Source of the DNA: Cytospora piceicola
Lineage: Eukaryota; Ascomycota; Sordariomycetes; Diaporthales; Cytosporaceae
Length of the DNA stretch: 64,000 nt
Reading direction: 5' to 3'
Assembly: GCA_023375675.1 (NCBI GenBank)
Contig: JALQBC010000034.1
Location: forward strand, 310,001 to 374,000
Within the stretch, counting starts at the first letter, position 1, and each line of letters opens with the position of its first letter. The notes under the pieces are model-generated. The model did no database searches and was not told where the DNA came from. It was given only the letters and a program-made list of their open reading frames with translations. A program made the translations under genes and the position numbers. This document shows positions 52,726 to 64,000 of this stretch, piece after piece.

Positions 52726-54702
52726 ATGTTTGTGAAGATAGACCTCGTGAGCACGTTCATCTTGGGCTGTGTCGCGTTTGCGGCTTTGAGGATCTTACAG
52801 ATTCTTTTCAATGGGAGGAAGAAATCGCATCCCTTCCCGCCCGGACCAAAGCCATGGCCTATAGTAGGAAACATCGCGGATCTACCTCCCTCTGGCGTTC
52901 GAGAATGGGAATTCTGGCTTCAGCACAAGGATCGTTATGGTTAGTACGCTCGGGTTTTGCTGTATCAATATATGATCGGACACTCCTGACCGTCTCACAG
53001 GCCCCATCAGCTCAGTGACTGCGCTCGGAACCACAATTGTGGTGCTACATTCCACAGAAGCGGCGGTCGAGCTACTGGATAAACGATCAGCAATCTATTC
53101 CTCCAGGCCTCGATTGCCTTTCTTGAATGAGTTGTAAGTCGATGGATGTTTCTGCTCAAAGGCTTTACCTCACGTGTACTGAATGTCTTCCAGGTGCGGA
53201 TGGGCACCATTCATGGTCAGCCAGCCGTACGGTGACCGGTTACGTGACTACCGAAAACGGATACACTCCGCCATTGGGACAAAAGCGAGTGCTGCGCGCT
53301 TCAACCCCTTGCAAGAGGTCGAGGTGCATAGGTTCCTCCTTCGACTCCTGGAGCAGCCAGCGGGTCTAATAGACCATATCAGAACGTAGGTTACTCCAAT
53401 CGGTCCTCTACATCTCACATTTGAACTGATGGCCGTTCCAGTGAGGCAGGGGCCATAATCCTGAAACTAGCCTACGGCTATACCATCGAGCCACGCAAGC
53501 GAGACCCGCTCGTCGATCTGGCAGATGAAGCACTCATGCAGTTCTCAGCGGCTGCAGTTCCAGGTGCCTGGCTTGTGGACACGATACCAGCCTGTTGGTC
53601 ACTTTGTATTCAAAATTCTCGGATTTTGCTGATGGGATGTATAGTGTTATATATCCCAGAGTGGATGCCCGGAGCTGGTTTCAAGAAGACAGCGAGACAT
53701 TGGAGGGCAACACTGGCGGAAACAGTGGAAAGGCCTACAAAGTTCGTCAGGAAGCAAATGGCAGAAAAGCATAATGAGCTATCATATATGTCGACACTCT
53801 TCGAGAAAGCAGGCACGACTTTGACCAAGCACGAAGAGGATGCGGTGAAGTATACCGCTGCTTCACTTTACACGGGCGGAGCTGACACGGTGAGTTCAAG
53901 TACTCTGCTGTTACACAACAAGCCTGACCGCTTCTCTTACATGCCATTGTCACAGACTGTGAGCTCCATGGCCACGTTCTTTCTAGTCATGACGCTTCAT
54001 CCCCAAGTGCAACGCAAGGCGCAAGAGGAGATCGACCGGGTGATCGGGACGCACAGGCTCCCAACATTTGACGACCGTGATAGCCTCCCTTACGTCGAAG
54101 CGGTCGTCAAAGAGGCCTACCGCATGCACCCGATCGCGCCCATGGGCCTTCCTCATATCACGACTGCAGACGACGTCTATGAAGGCTACCGTATCCCCAA
54201 AGGCGCCATCGTCATCTCCAATATCTGGTTTGTATTTCTTGACTGTTTGATACCAAATCCCCGAACATGAGCGAAGCTTGCCAGGTGCTGACTCCTTACT
54301 ACCAATAACAGGTGGTGTACTCACGACCCAGCTGTGTACCCACATCCCGAATTATTTGACCCTTCGCGGTTCCTTGGGCCCGAGCCTGCCCCTGACCCGC
54401 GCCTTTGCGTATTCGGCTACGGCCGACGGATCTGTCCCGGAAAACAGCTTGCAGATCTTTCCGTCTGGTTGACGATCGTCCGGTCTCTGGCTGTTTTCGA
54501 CATCAAGAAAGGCGTGGACGATGCGGGCAACGAGATCGAACCAGAAATGAGCTTCTCGTCGGGCATTATAAGCCACCCGACACCCTTCAAGGCTACTATC
54601 ACGCCCCGAAGCTCGAGGCATGAAGATTTGATACGGCAAGTGGAAAGCAAGCATCCCTGGGAGAAGAGCAGTGCGGAAGAGCTCGAGTCTATCAAGTTTT
54701 GA
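52726..54702 (+). CDS. Cytochrome P450 (CYP64/O-methylsterigmatocystin oxidoreductase-like)
   Basis: Seven exons (52726-52939, 53001-53133, 53194-53385, 53442-53593, 53645-53889, 53956-54227, 54312-54702) encode 532 aa. An N-terminal membrane anchor (about 5-28) and the PPGPKPWPIVGN hinge place it on the ER. The oxygen-binding I-helix motif GGADTT (308-313) spans an exon junction; the ExxR pair is Glu365 and Arg368; the PERF-like segment is FDPSRFLG; the heme loop is FGYGRRICPG with Cys444 as thiolate ligand. All catalytic landmarks are intact. It hydroxylates or otherwise oxidises a lipophilic substrate, in keeping with the adjacent cyclase-fold hydrolase and BVMO. Intron 4 uses a weaker GTTGGT donor; the others are near consensus. 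CYP family assignment is approximate. Confidence 0.92.
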
Positions 54703-56089
54703 TCAATGACTGAGACCTGGTATGGGCTTGCTGGGTTCTGAAGGATCCCTGTGAGGACCCCTCGGTATTTCAGATTGTCATAGGGCTACCCATTTCTTGC
54801 CTTGGTATCACCCAAGTTGTACGCGTCTTCATTGTCCCACAATAAGAATCGACACGCGCGACATGGAGCATTGTTTGGATACGTGCTTCAGAATGTACCG
54901 GGTCACAGTATAGTTTTGAACTGTGAGCTGTAATTACCTAGTCACCATAGAGAGTCTTCCCTAGCTACCCCCTAGCTCAACTCCCCACTCATTTTCTCAA
55001 GCCTTGGATCTCTGTAATCCCCTGTTATATCAAAGTCACCCTATGTTTCATGCAAAAGTACATAATTGTACACGGGACACGTCTGGCGAAACAAAAACAA
55101 ACTGAGTCTATTCCACATCCACTGCATACCGGATACACTTTGTCAGGGACTTGATTTTTAGTCCTTGTAAAGTATTTGGGTTAACATAATACCTTCAACA
55201 AAAGGGAAAATAGGTTTCAATAGACAGACATGTTGTATGTTATTCTCCTGTTCTGGAGACCGACCAAAAGACGGCTGTGATTGATGACAAGCTCGGGGTG
55301 GCTCTCTTCCCCTCTTGTCAGAAATGGCAGGGATATTGTATCCGCATATTCCAGGAGTACAAAGATCCGGATTTCGATATCTGCACCTATACGGTTCTTC
55401 CACGTCGGGTCGTGTGATCCTATTCAGGGTATTCCATGACTGCAAGAACTAGGTCGGTGAGTTTCTCTTCCAAGGTTTCAGACGCAAGGGCCTGCTGAAC
55501 AATTGTACCCAGCAAACACTTGCACGAAATGGGCCGACGGGGAGGAGAAGCGGTGACTGACATAGTGGTGGGTTAAATAATTTGATAGATAGGTTCGACA
55601 TGCGTTGGAGGCTGGCTTTACTGCCTGAACATTTGATAGTTTCCAGCCTCGGCCCATAGTATTGACAAAGAAACCGGCCTACTTGATGGGTGTAGGTTAG
55701 ATGCTCCTGGTCGATACCATGTGTATTAACAAATTCTGGTAAGTAAGTGAGCGAATGCTTGAAGTATTCAACACACAATTGTTCATGTCTTTTCGATGCA
55801 AGGCAGTCAAGAGTGTCGCGATCGATGCGGCAAGCTTGGACAACCCGCAGAGAGTGCAAATCAATGCTAGAGTCAACTGTCTGATACAGATATTAGATCC
55901 GGAAGAGAAAAAACCAGCTATGCATGTATACGTTCTATCCTCGAATTACTAAAATGGACAAATACCTCAGGATAAGCACCCTCACGACTAGACGCCCTGC
56001 CAAGCTCACAATCGGCTCTTGCAAAAATTCCGTCCACCGCGCTATGCATCCAGAATACCGGGGTACAATTTCAGTAAATGCCTAACCTA
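54703..56089. other. Convergent intergenic region
   Basis: About 1.4 kb between the convergent P450 and transporter genes. The 55449-55859 minus-strand frame has no motif. No gene supported. Confidence 0.5.
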
Positions 56090-57922
56090 TCAAGAAGTCT
56101 TTTCCTCGGGCGTGCTAGACCCTTCTACGTGGCGATCTCCGTGGTCGCTAATTCCTTTTGAAGACGGCCTGTGGCTGTCGAGGTGGGCGTGGTCCCCCTC
56201 ATCATGTAACATATCAGCACCACCCTGGACGTGACTGGCGCCACCGAAGAGCTTGTCCATCTCCTCCAGAGGGACACCCTTCGTCTCTGGGATGAGGAAG
56301 TAGACGTATGCGACCAGGAGGCAGTTGATGCCCGCGAACATGTAGAAGGCGTAGAAGCCGCAGTTGTCGAGGAAGAGGGGGAAGAACTGCTGGACAATGG
56401 CGTTCGCGATGTTCTGTGTCTGCCCTGCCATCCCCACGCCCTGGGCCCTGACATTCATGCTGAAGATCTCTGACGACCAGATCCATGTGACGGCACCCCA
56501 AGAGGGCTTGTAGAAGAAGATGAAGAGGAACATGAGGAAGACGATAGCAATGCCGACGGAGTATGATTTCGAGCCGTTAGCAAGGTCTGGCGTTTGAGTC
56601 TCGACGGTCGCAACGATGAGCATGCAACATGCCATACCTAGACAGGGTCAGTCAGTTGTCTGAAGTAAATTCAAGGGGGTGGGATTCAGTGCTTACCGAA
56701 GCCGCCAACAATGAACAATATCTTTCGTCCCCAGCGTTCCACAACCCAAGTAACGTTCAAGCAGAAGAGGATGGCAAGGGTTGCGTTGAGGGCGTTGATT
56801 AGGGCGATGGTCGAGGACGATGAGAAGACTTTCTTGTATATCTTCGTTGAGTAAGTCGTGAGTGAGCCCTGGCCTGTAAGCTGTTGGCCAGCGTTCATGC
56901 CAAGGGCGAGCAACAATCGCTTGCGGACCGACTTGTCCTTCCACAAAGCTGCATATCCTGACGATGTCTGGCTGCTGTTCCTCTCGTACTCGACGGCTTG
57001 TATGATGGACTGTAGCTCCTGCTGGGCCTCTTCTGAATCTCCTCGTGTGGCCGTGAGTGACTTTAGGGCCTTGTCTACCATGTTGTTTTTGATATACCTG
57101 GTAGCGAGGACATGGGGAATTAGCAAGGTGTCGGCTATCGGATGGAAAATTGCCACGGGAGACTTACCATCTTGGGGATCCCGGGAGACCGGGCAGGACG
57201 GCGAGGACATAAATGGGAACCATGAGCTGAAAGATACACAGAATCCTCCAATCCCAGTTCTTGGGCAAGCGGTCGAGATACTTGGTGCAAGCGTAGTTGA
57301 TCCAGAAGGCAATAAAAAGACCTATAGAGTACGATACCTGCCAAAAGGTCATGACGATTCCGCGGATCCTGGAGGGTGTGATCTCTCCGATGTATGACGG
57401 GCCAGCGGCTATATGTAAATATAATGATTAGTAGGTTGTCCTGGTGATTAGAGGGGCAAGTCGTCCAAGGTGTGTTATCCCAGGCACGTACATAAAGCGA
57501 TGCCCTGGCCGAGACCGATGATTGCACGGCCAGCGATGAAACATCCGATCTGGTGCCTCGGAGTGAAGGTCTCGAGGATACATCCTATCATGATGAGGAC
57601 GCTTCCAATAGCCATTGCCACCTTCCGACCAAGATAGTCGGCAGCGGGAGCAGCGATGAACCAGCCGGAAATGATGGCGCAAACCGAGTAGGCCGTGTTG
57701 ACACCTCCAATGAGCTCAGGGCCTGGGTGTCCCATCCATTCTACCCAGGCGTCTGAGCCTTGGACGGCATTGTAAACAGACGCGTCGAAGCCATAGTATG
57801 AGTTGCACAGTGCTGCGGAAAGTGCGCAGAACCTTGTGAAATCGGGTAAGCCAAAGTAGCTATTCGTCTTGCAAAGTGCCGACCACTTACCAAGCGTATC
57901 CTTTGGGTCCTAAGATTGCCAT
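56090..57922 (-). CDS. MFS sugar-porter-type transporter
   Basis: Five exons (57891-57922, 57492-57832, 57168-57408, 56697-57097, 56090-56637) encode 520 aa, the usual size of fungal sugar porters with twelve membrane helices. Family signatures: DYLGRKVAM after helix 2, GRAIIGLGQGIAL in helix 4, GPSYIGEITPSRIRG, the PGSPRW motif (PESPRW in most members), the central loop with RKRLLLALGMNAGQQLTG in helix 7, RWGRKILFIVGGFG, and IPETKGVPLEEMDKLFGG after helix 12. It should move a hexose, disaccharide or similar polyol across the plasma membrane by proton symport. The start exon is only 32 nt. It lies beyond the P450 and may import the substrate of the local pathway; that is inference. Confidence 0.9.
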
Positions 57923-60110
57923 GTGTAGATAGTCAGGAAGACTTGATGTGGAAGATTTGTGTTTATAATAGTGCAGCAAACGCTTCACTGGTAATGATGA
58001 AGTGGTAATGGCGGTGCCAGAAGGAAAAGAAAACGGTCTGTGTGAGCCGCCCTGATGGTATATAAATATCCATTGACAGCCATAAGCGCAAAGTACAAAT
58101 AGATAGACACATTCAAAGGGGTGGCGGGCGATATCAACACATGCATGTGTCGAACCAGGGCACCTAGACAGATGATACAGGGGCCGATGTCAAACGGTAC
58201 ACACCGCTTGGCCTGTAAATGGCGATATCCCTCGAAAAGGCAAGAAAGGGCTACCTAGTGAATACTGGTACTTAGTAACGTGTTGTTGAAAGAAAGGTCT
58301 CGCTGGGAGTGGAGTGACTCCAGAGTTCTTCCATCAATAGCAGCGAGGGCGGCTCAAACCGAACTGTAATCCCATCCCGCCCCGGACTATCGCCTGTCAA
58401 CATTTGTCGATCCCATGACGGGTCACAACCGAGTGTCTCTTGGTCCTCCCTCCTTTTCCGTCTCTCCGTCTTCTAGATTTCCTTGGACGTGCCCGGTCAG
58501 CACACGGTTCGGAAAAGAGGTTGCTTCAATGTTCCAAGCGAACGCATCCCGGCCTGCCGTAGACCACGGAAATTCGGCCCTTTCGCCCATACCTTTCCCA
58601 GATACCGATGTGTTGATAATACTACCCCAGTCCTCGCTCCACCGAGCCAAGCTCTCCACAATATTTCCAGGTTCCCCGTAGTGCTACCCAGCAGAAGCTT
58701 TGGGTGGAGGAAAAAGGGTCGGCTCCACGACAATGGACCCTCCCCCGGACCCATCAATCCCCCACAGCTTCAAATACCCCGCTGGGAATACCACCTCACT
58801 TTGTTTTTTTATGTTGTATGTCCAGGCGTAACGTCGGAATTGTCACCCTGTGGCAGTAAAGGCACTCTTGTGATTGACCAGATAAAAAAGAGCATGTGCA
58901 CGTCATCCGGGTGGGACGGCAATATGTACTACGACTTGTATGTTACAGTACCTAGGTATGTACAGTACAACGTGTCTCGCCAAAACCAACCACAGTTCAG
59001 GGAAGGTGCAGATCGTTATCGCTCGCTGGATCTCGGAGCCGGATTCCGGATTGACTGAAGAGGATTTGTTGCTGATGTAGCATGCCAGCCAAACAGGCCA
59101 AAGCAACTTGATGGCACCTGGACACGAGATAAGAGGTGGACCCTGTCTAATTTCTGGGTCCCAGCAGCATGTAGATGTTCTTTGTAGCACGCTTGACGCC
59201 TCACTCTCTAGTCCGTGGTAACTCCAACTTCCAACTAGGGTAGATTCCCTGGAGATCCTGCCAGGTGGCTTGTAGGGCGACATCTTGAACGAGTGGGAGG
59301 GGTTCAACTGGCGTCTCAAGATGTTCCCACCAGTCGAGGACCAGTAACAGCCTGTTCCGCCCAATTGCTCGGCATTACCACTGCTTAATTGTACGCCAGA
59401 ATCGATCATACTTCTGGCACATGAGAAGAGGATGGTAGGTGGTATGACAAGGGCTTTCAAGAAGACATGAGAGCATCCCGTGGATGCGCTTGGGAAAAGA
59501 ATATGTACGCCCAGGTTCAACGCAGCCAGCCAACACTGTGAGGCCTGAAGTTACAGCCAGACCCCAGACTCTTCACCATGTGACACTCAAGCAATCTTAG
59601 CAGCGAGATCTAGATCTTGGCATCTCAAACTTAATTGAAGCCACTGTTCAAGTCACGCCTTGTGCTGATGTACCATCCATACATACCTATCGCGCCACTG
59701 AAATCAGACCACCATTTCTTCTCTCCCCGTCCCCTTCCCGTAATTGCGGTCTACTGTGGACAACAAAGTAAACTACCAGTAATTCTTTTTCATGAAGACA
59801 AGCACTTAATAGAGAAGCTACCGACGTAATTATGCCCTAGATGTTCGGCCATGTTTTCAAGAGATCTCTTCTCTGTTCACCAGGAGTCCGTCCCGGGATC
59901 ATTTGTCTTTATCCATATATTAAGGGTTAGGGTTGGAGCATGTGTCATGGCTGATTCTTCTATCCGTACGTCGACGATGTCAATCGTTGATAGGCAACAT
60001 TGAACTGCGACACGAATTGGAGCGTCGATAGGAACATAAACGGCCGACGATGTCTCTCCATACTACACCTCTCATGTAGTCTCGAGCGTATACCACAGGC
60101 TGCCGGCACA
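57923..60110. other. Gene-free region between transporter and Swi5 genes
   Basis: About 2.2 kb between divergent genes. Two overlapping frames of about 190-205 aa on opposite strands (58483-59058 and 58903-59520) have no motif and no splice logic. A TTAGGG-containing stretch occurs at about 59925-59935. Confidence 0.5.
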
Positions 60111-60983
60111 ATGGGTTCGACACGTGCCGCGTCTACTGAACGAGACGAATCTCCCACCCATGAACACGCCCTGGCTCTGCTATCAGCTGCCGACATCGAC
60201 TTCATCAATGGCCTCAGAAACACCGTTACCCGCCATGTTTCTGAGGGCCGGGGACTTGGAGGACTTCTGGAGACCATCTCTCTTCATCTGGATTGTTTCG
60301 AACGCGAAGTCAGACACGCTGGGGTCTTGGACAGTGACCAGCCATGGCCTACTCCGCGACTCTCTGATCGCTGGGGTTCAGTGACGGCCAAACAAAATGC
60401 GTTAGATGCCAACACAGTCGATATCAGTGGTCCTGGACCTAATGACCATTTCGAGGTGGTTCTGAGTTATCCTGAGGAAGCCATGCAGACTGTGAGTGCT
60501 AAACCTATGTACAGCTGAATGCCTACATCTGGATGCTGATCTTGTCACTAGGTCAAATACGTCACAGGCATCGATGCTGCCGTGAGTTATTCTTGAAGCC
60601 CGGCCAAGTAAAGCGTGATGCTGAAACCTGTCTAGTGTCGGAGGCTGAAGGAGATTGCCGGCCGCTGTATGCAGCTCGTCCAGAAGCGACAGGAGGTGGA
60701 CCAGGAACAGAAGCGTCTGAAGTCAGTACCATCCACATTTATCCTGTTCCCATGGGCCTCTTCCACTAGACCCTACATGGTGATGAAGCTGACAGCAGGC
60801 ATGTTTTCGTTAACTAGACAACCGGCGGAGACGACAGTCAACGATCACATCAGACTCCTCCGTCAGTACAACAAGACAAAAGATGTCGGCCAGCAGCTGA
60901 TTGGTCTGATCGCTGAAAACCGCGGTGTTCCCGTCGGCTCTTTATATGCAGATCAGGATTATGGTATTGGAGCAGATGACTGA
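60111..60983 (+). CDS. Swi5/Sae3-type recombination mediator with N-terminal extension
   Basis: Four exons (60111-60491, 60552-60581, 60636-60721, 60818-60983) encode 220 aa. The C-terminal part (about 138-220) is the Swi5 domain: a coiled coil (CRRLKEIAGRCMQLVQKRQE) then NDHIRLLRQYNKTKDVGQQL, IGLIAENRGVPVGSLY and the ending DYGIGADD. Swi5 pairs with Sfr1/Mei5 and helps load Rad51 or Dmc1 on single-stranded DNA in homologous recombination. Exon 2 is only 30 nt. The first 125 residues have no counterpart in yeast Swi5 (85 aa) or Sae3 and carry a mostly helical and charged sequence. The frame is open upstream to 60000; 60111 follows CGGCACA and is the first well-placed ATG. Domain call is firm; the short-exon structure rests on splice consensus. 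Confidence 0.85.
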
Positions 60984-61234
60984 AAGGAGCAACGAGGACA
61001 CCTGGAAGGGGAGGGGTTGTGGACTAGCTGGTGCATACGTCCATGGCCGAGACGCAGACAATTCTTACACTGTGATTCCGGGTCACCTGGGCAGCAATGA
61101 GTATTGCACCTAGAAACAATACAAATATCCTACGGCACATGCCCCGATCCATTTCTTTACGTCTCTTCTGTTACTATGCTAATTATGTTCCAGGTGCCAT
61201 GCAATTAGGTCATCAACTGAGTTTCGATGTACTC

Positions 61235-62515
61235 TCAAAGGCCAACGTTCTGTGTTACGAAGTCCAGTATCGTGCTGTATGTAAATGGATGCGAGTACTC
61301 CAGATTCAACCCATGTCCCGTCCCGTTAACGACGACAGCCTCGAACTTGCTTGCTGCTGGGAAGTACGGCCGTGACAGCTCAAGGTAGTTGGGAACCGCT
61401 GGGTCTCCAGTAAGAAGGCAGTCTCCACCACAGAAGGGAATATCACGACCTGGGCATCATGGTCAGTCTCGTTCGTACTGCAACCTCAAATGATTTTCTC
61501 TCTGACTTACTTCCAGTAATAATCAAGACCGGTCCAGTCAGGGGGTTCTTGAAGGCAGTTGCACTAGATATACTCAAGAGCTCCCCAACCGTCACAGGCT
61601 TCCCTGATGCATAAGCCAGGTCGAGCAATGCCGGGTCAAAAGACCCAGGCGCAAAGAAGTCCGTATGGACGGCAGACTTGTCCCCTGAAGCAAGATACCC
61701 ATCCGGGTAGTCCTTGAAGCTCGGCAGGCTGTTCGCCAGCACGAAGTTCGACGCGGCACCGAAGACGGCGATGTACTGACTTGCCTGGGAAAACCCAGTC
61801 AGGACCAGCCCGTCACTCGCGCCAGGGTACAGCACGGCAAGGGAGTAGCTCTGGAGGCTCCCGAAGGAGTGCCCTACGTGCACGACCTTGTCGAATGCAC
61901 AGCCGATCCCGCCGATGGATCCCTCGCGGAGCTTCTGGGTCAGGGAATACAGGGCCGCGATCTCCAGGTACGACTGGATCTCGTTGACGGCGTCGCCGTG
62001 CTCGGACTCGGCGATGCCCAGACGGTCCCAAGCGAAGGTGCTGTAGCCGTGGTCGGCGGCTTGAGCTACATAACTGTAGTTGTAGTCGTTGATCGGAATG
62101 TCCCAGTAAGTCCTGTCGAAGCCGATTCCGTGTGTCAAGAGTTGAACCGTGCTGGATGGACCGGAGTGCGGTTCGCAGTACGTGGCCGCGACGTGGTACG
62201 TGCCGTTGATGGTTGCGTACTGGCACTTATTAGGAACTCGAACTACGCAATACCAGCAGGTATTGGGGATATGAGAGGGGGAATACTAACGCCAGAAAGA
62301 ACCTCGTTGGTAAGGTTGTGACCCTGTCGTATCTGATCCAGCACGAAGTTGGTCACCTCAATATTGTTCTTTGGCGCCGTGAGGTTGAAGACGGCATTCC
62401 GAGCGACCACGGGCACCTCGATTGACAAGTCTGTGCAGTTTCGAGCAGTTCCAGCAGATGAAAGGGTAGCCAGGACGAGGGCGACCCCAATGGTGAGCGG
62501 TGGTGAGGGCCTCAT
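61235..62515 (-). CDS. Secreted alpha/beta hydrolase
   Basis: Exons 62291-62515, 61511-62219 and 61235-61449 encode 382 aa. A signal peptide (about 1-24) is followed by an N-terminal strand region and the alpha/beta hydrolase core: VQLLTHGIGFDRTYWD carries the oxyanion loop, STFAWDRLGIAES follows, the nucleophile is Ser193 in GHSFG, and the base is His357 in VNGTGHGLNLEY. The acid is probably in the TGSRDIPFCGGDC segment after strand 7; that segment is restored only by splicing the second intron. Several NxT/S sites and paired cysteines suit an extracellular enzyme. This is a common fungal secreted hydrolase family with unknown substrate. It converges with the Swi5 gene, with 251 nt between stop codons. 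Confidence 0.85.
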
Positions 62516-63459
62516 GGCGATGTCGCTTTCTGTTACCGGTTTGGGATGAGGGAATTGAATTGGTTTTCTTATACGAGCCTCAAGAAATCCTGTCTTCTAG
62601 GCAGATGAGCGAGAGAGGTAGGAAGAGATTATAGGACGTGTCGCCTCATATATGGATTCTTTAGAACTTGGCTGTCCAAGCCGGGGGACTCTACGCAGTC
62701 ACGATTCAGTCACGACTCACTACAGTGACGGTCATCCTGACGAGCAAAGTCTTGGTAAGGTTCGTCGTCAAATATATGTCCTGAACCTTGCACATAAGCC
62801 GCATCGTGCATCGAAATCCCAGATAGAGGGTGGGCACTACACTTCATCCAAGCGACACGGTCAACAAAGACAGCCACATGCTAGCCGGACTAGCTAGATC
62901 CCATGTGTCTTCAGCCGAGTCACCTTTCCATTGGTACAGGTGGATTGGTAGTGTAGTGGCGCATTATGAATCAGGATTGTCTGGTAATAAACTAGTCTGC
63001 TTACAGTAGGTCATGATTTGGAATTCGTCATCAACTGACCGTCCCCTCCATAGGGTCAGCATCGTAGACCAATTCTGATTGCTAATATTTTGGAGCTGCA
63101 GTAAGCTTATTTTTAAAGCTTCAAGCTTACTCGGTATTAGATTATATATGTACCTCAATGTTTGTGTGCCTAGTTCTGGGTTGAACCTTTCATATCTCTA
63201 TCCCTTCGTGTTATGACAATTATATGTTCAAAAATGTACAGCCTCGGACTATTCTTGTGAGACCATCTCGGTTGGTTCGAAGATTCTTGGCATTTTCAAG
63301 CAAACTTCCTCTATTAACAGTCGCTTAGTAGCGAGGGGAAATAATCTATCGTTAGGTCGTCAAAGGATGATAATAAAAATAAGTGAGGGTGTCAAAGACT
63401 CAAGATGCACCCTCGTATACATTATACGAATAACCTCACAGCCTGAACGGCTGTCGAGT
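62516..63459. other. Intergenic region
   Basis: About 0.9 kb between two minus-strand genes. AT-rich from about 62960; a short inverted AAGCTT(A/T)-type repeat lies near 63102-63128. No gene seen. Confidence 0.5.
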
Positions 63460-64000
63460 TTATGTGTATACCGGTCCACCAAGCTGGTTACCATAGCTGT
63501 CGGCCTCCATCTCCATATCTTCGCTTCCTCGCTTCATTTGGGGGAAACCGCGTTTGCTACGGTTCTTGGTCTTGACTGCAGGTAAAAAGTCCAATATATA
63601 AGACCAGACATCTGGAATATGTTAGCAAGAATCCACCAAGTCAAACAGACAGACAAGATAGACTCACAAAAGATAAAGACCAGAGCTATGATCCATTCAA
63701 GGATAGCTGATTTGTTGGAATCGTTCTTGTGTTCGGTAACGCCGAAAGCAATACCCAGCGACAGCTCGATAAGGATGAAAAACGACTTGATGCAGAACGA
63801 GCCGATCAGGATGCGGTGCGTCCCGGGGGACTGCCTCCCGGACGCATGGTCGCGCTTACGATACACAAGCCCAAGGAGCAAATACTCGATGCAGACACAG
63901 AGGGCGCTTACAACATAACTGCCGCTGCAAGTTGGAGAGTAAGGTGATTAGTCTCTGGCTTCTCCCTCGCAGAGAGTTCTGAACAAGGACTTACATAAAA
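63460..64000 (-). CDS. Frag1/DRAM/Sfk1-type membrane protein, C-terminal part (5' end outside window)
   Basis: Minus-strand exons 63995-64000 (continuing beyond the right edge), 63668-63924 and 63460-63611. The spliced frame runs through FIGSYVVSALCVCIEYLLLG, then HRILIGSFCIKSFFILIELSLGIAFGVT, SAILEWIIALVFIFYVWSYILDFLPAVKTK and a hydrophilic tail ending GGPVYT. These helices and the ILEW and DFLPA motifs fit fungal members of the Frag1/DRAM/Sfk1 family, which have six membrane helices and act in lipid or autophagy-linked processes in yeast and animals. Only about the last three helices are in the window. Both visible introns have consensus ends (GTAAGT..CAG, GTGAGT..CAG). Confidence 0.8.

Noticed and set aside
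58483..59520. Two long open frames on opposite strands
   Set aside because: They overlap each other, have no conserved features and no splice logic.
59925..59940. TTAGGG-like telomeric repeat
   Set aside because: Only about two imperfect units; similar fragments near 6665 and 25575 are equally short, so no evidence of a chromosome end.
62930..63010. Possible tRNA-like stretch
   Set aside because: No cloverleaf with a matching acceptor stem and GTTCGA-type T arm could be drawn.
1..64000. CRISPR array or bacterial operon structure
   Set aside because: No regularly spaced identical repeats; introns and gene families show a fungal nuclear genome.

Overview
The window is nuclear DNA of a filamentous ascomycete (Pezizomycotina). 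Genes carry short spliceosomal introns, mostly 50-90 nt, with GT..AG ends and CTAAC/CTGAC-like branch sites. They occur singly on both strands and belong to typical mould families: a PTH11/SAT4-type rhodopsin-like membrane protein, a GH3 beta-glucosidase, a secreted sorbosone dehydrogenase, Ser/Thr-rich single-pass membrane proteins, a cytochrome P450 and a Baeyer-Villiger monooxygenase (BVMO). Sordariomycetes seems most likely, but that is inference. I saw no rRNA, tRNA, intact transposon or CRISPR array.

Layout. 1-1089 (-): 5' part of a GH3 beta-glucosidase, running off the left edge. 4795-5943 (-): MetE-like zinc methyltransferase. 9369-10966 (+): endophilin-like N-BAR protein. 13001-14470 (+): alpha/beta hydrolase fused to a small bacterial-style beta-barrel domain. 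15461-16833 (+): cyclin H/Ccl1 of TFIIH. 17743-19985 (-): an orphan gene and a single-pass surface protein. 21567-23130 (+): GPI-type sorbosone dehydrogenase. 24127-25437 (+): Ser/Thr-rich membrane protein. 25704-29199: NIF3/CutA-like protein, peptidyl-tRNA hydrolase (-), and Rvs161/Hob3 BAR protein (+), the last two head to head. 29742-31159 (-): SAT4-type membrane protein. 31160-36805: gene-poor, with an unrecognised 3-exon gene and a possible divergent partner. 37151-38072 (-): DODA-type extradiol dioxygenase. 40264-41759 (+): secreted DUF7029-like protein. 42703-43284 (-): a small secreted 8-cysteine protein visible only after splicing three exons.

44.5-58 kb looks like a catabolic or tailoring neighbourhood with no backbone synthase: a relic of a second BVMO, an HSL-type esterase (+), an intact BVMO (-), a cyclase/formamidase-fold hydrolase (+), a P450 (+) and a sugar-porter MFS transporter (-). 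Oxidation of a ketone to an ester, ester cleavage, a further hydrolase, a hydroxylase and a transporter make a coherent set. The AT-rich DNA around the BVMO holds diverged repeat copies that look RIP-mutated.

60111-60983 (+): Swi5/Sae3 recombination mediator with a long N-terminal extension. 61235-62515 (-): secreted alpha/beta hydrolase. 63460-64000 (-): 3' part of a Frag1/DRAM/Sfk1-type membrane protein, running off the right edge. Exon boundaries were worked out by hand from splice consensus, reading frame and family conservation; each multi-exon coding sequence given as complete adds up to a multiple of three.
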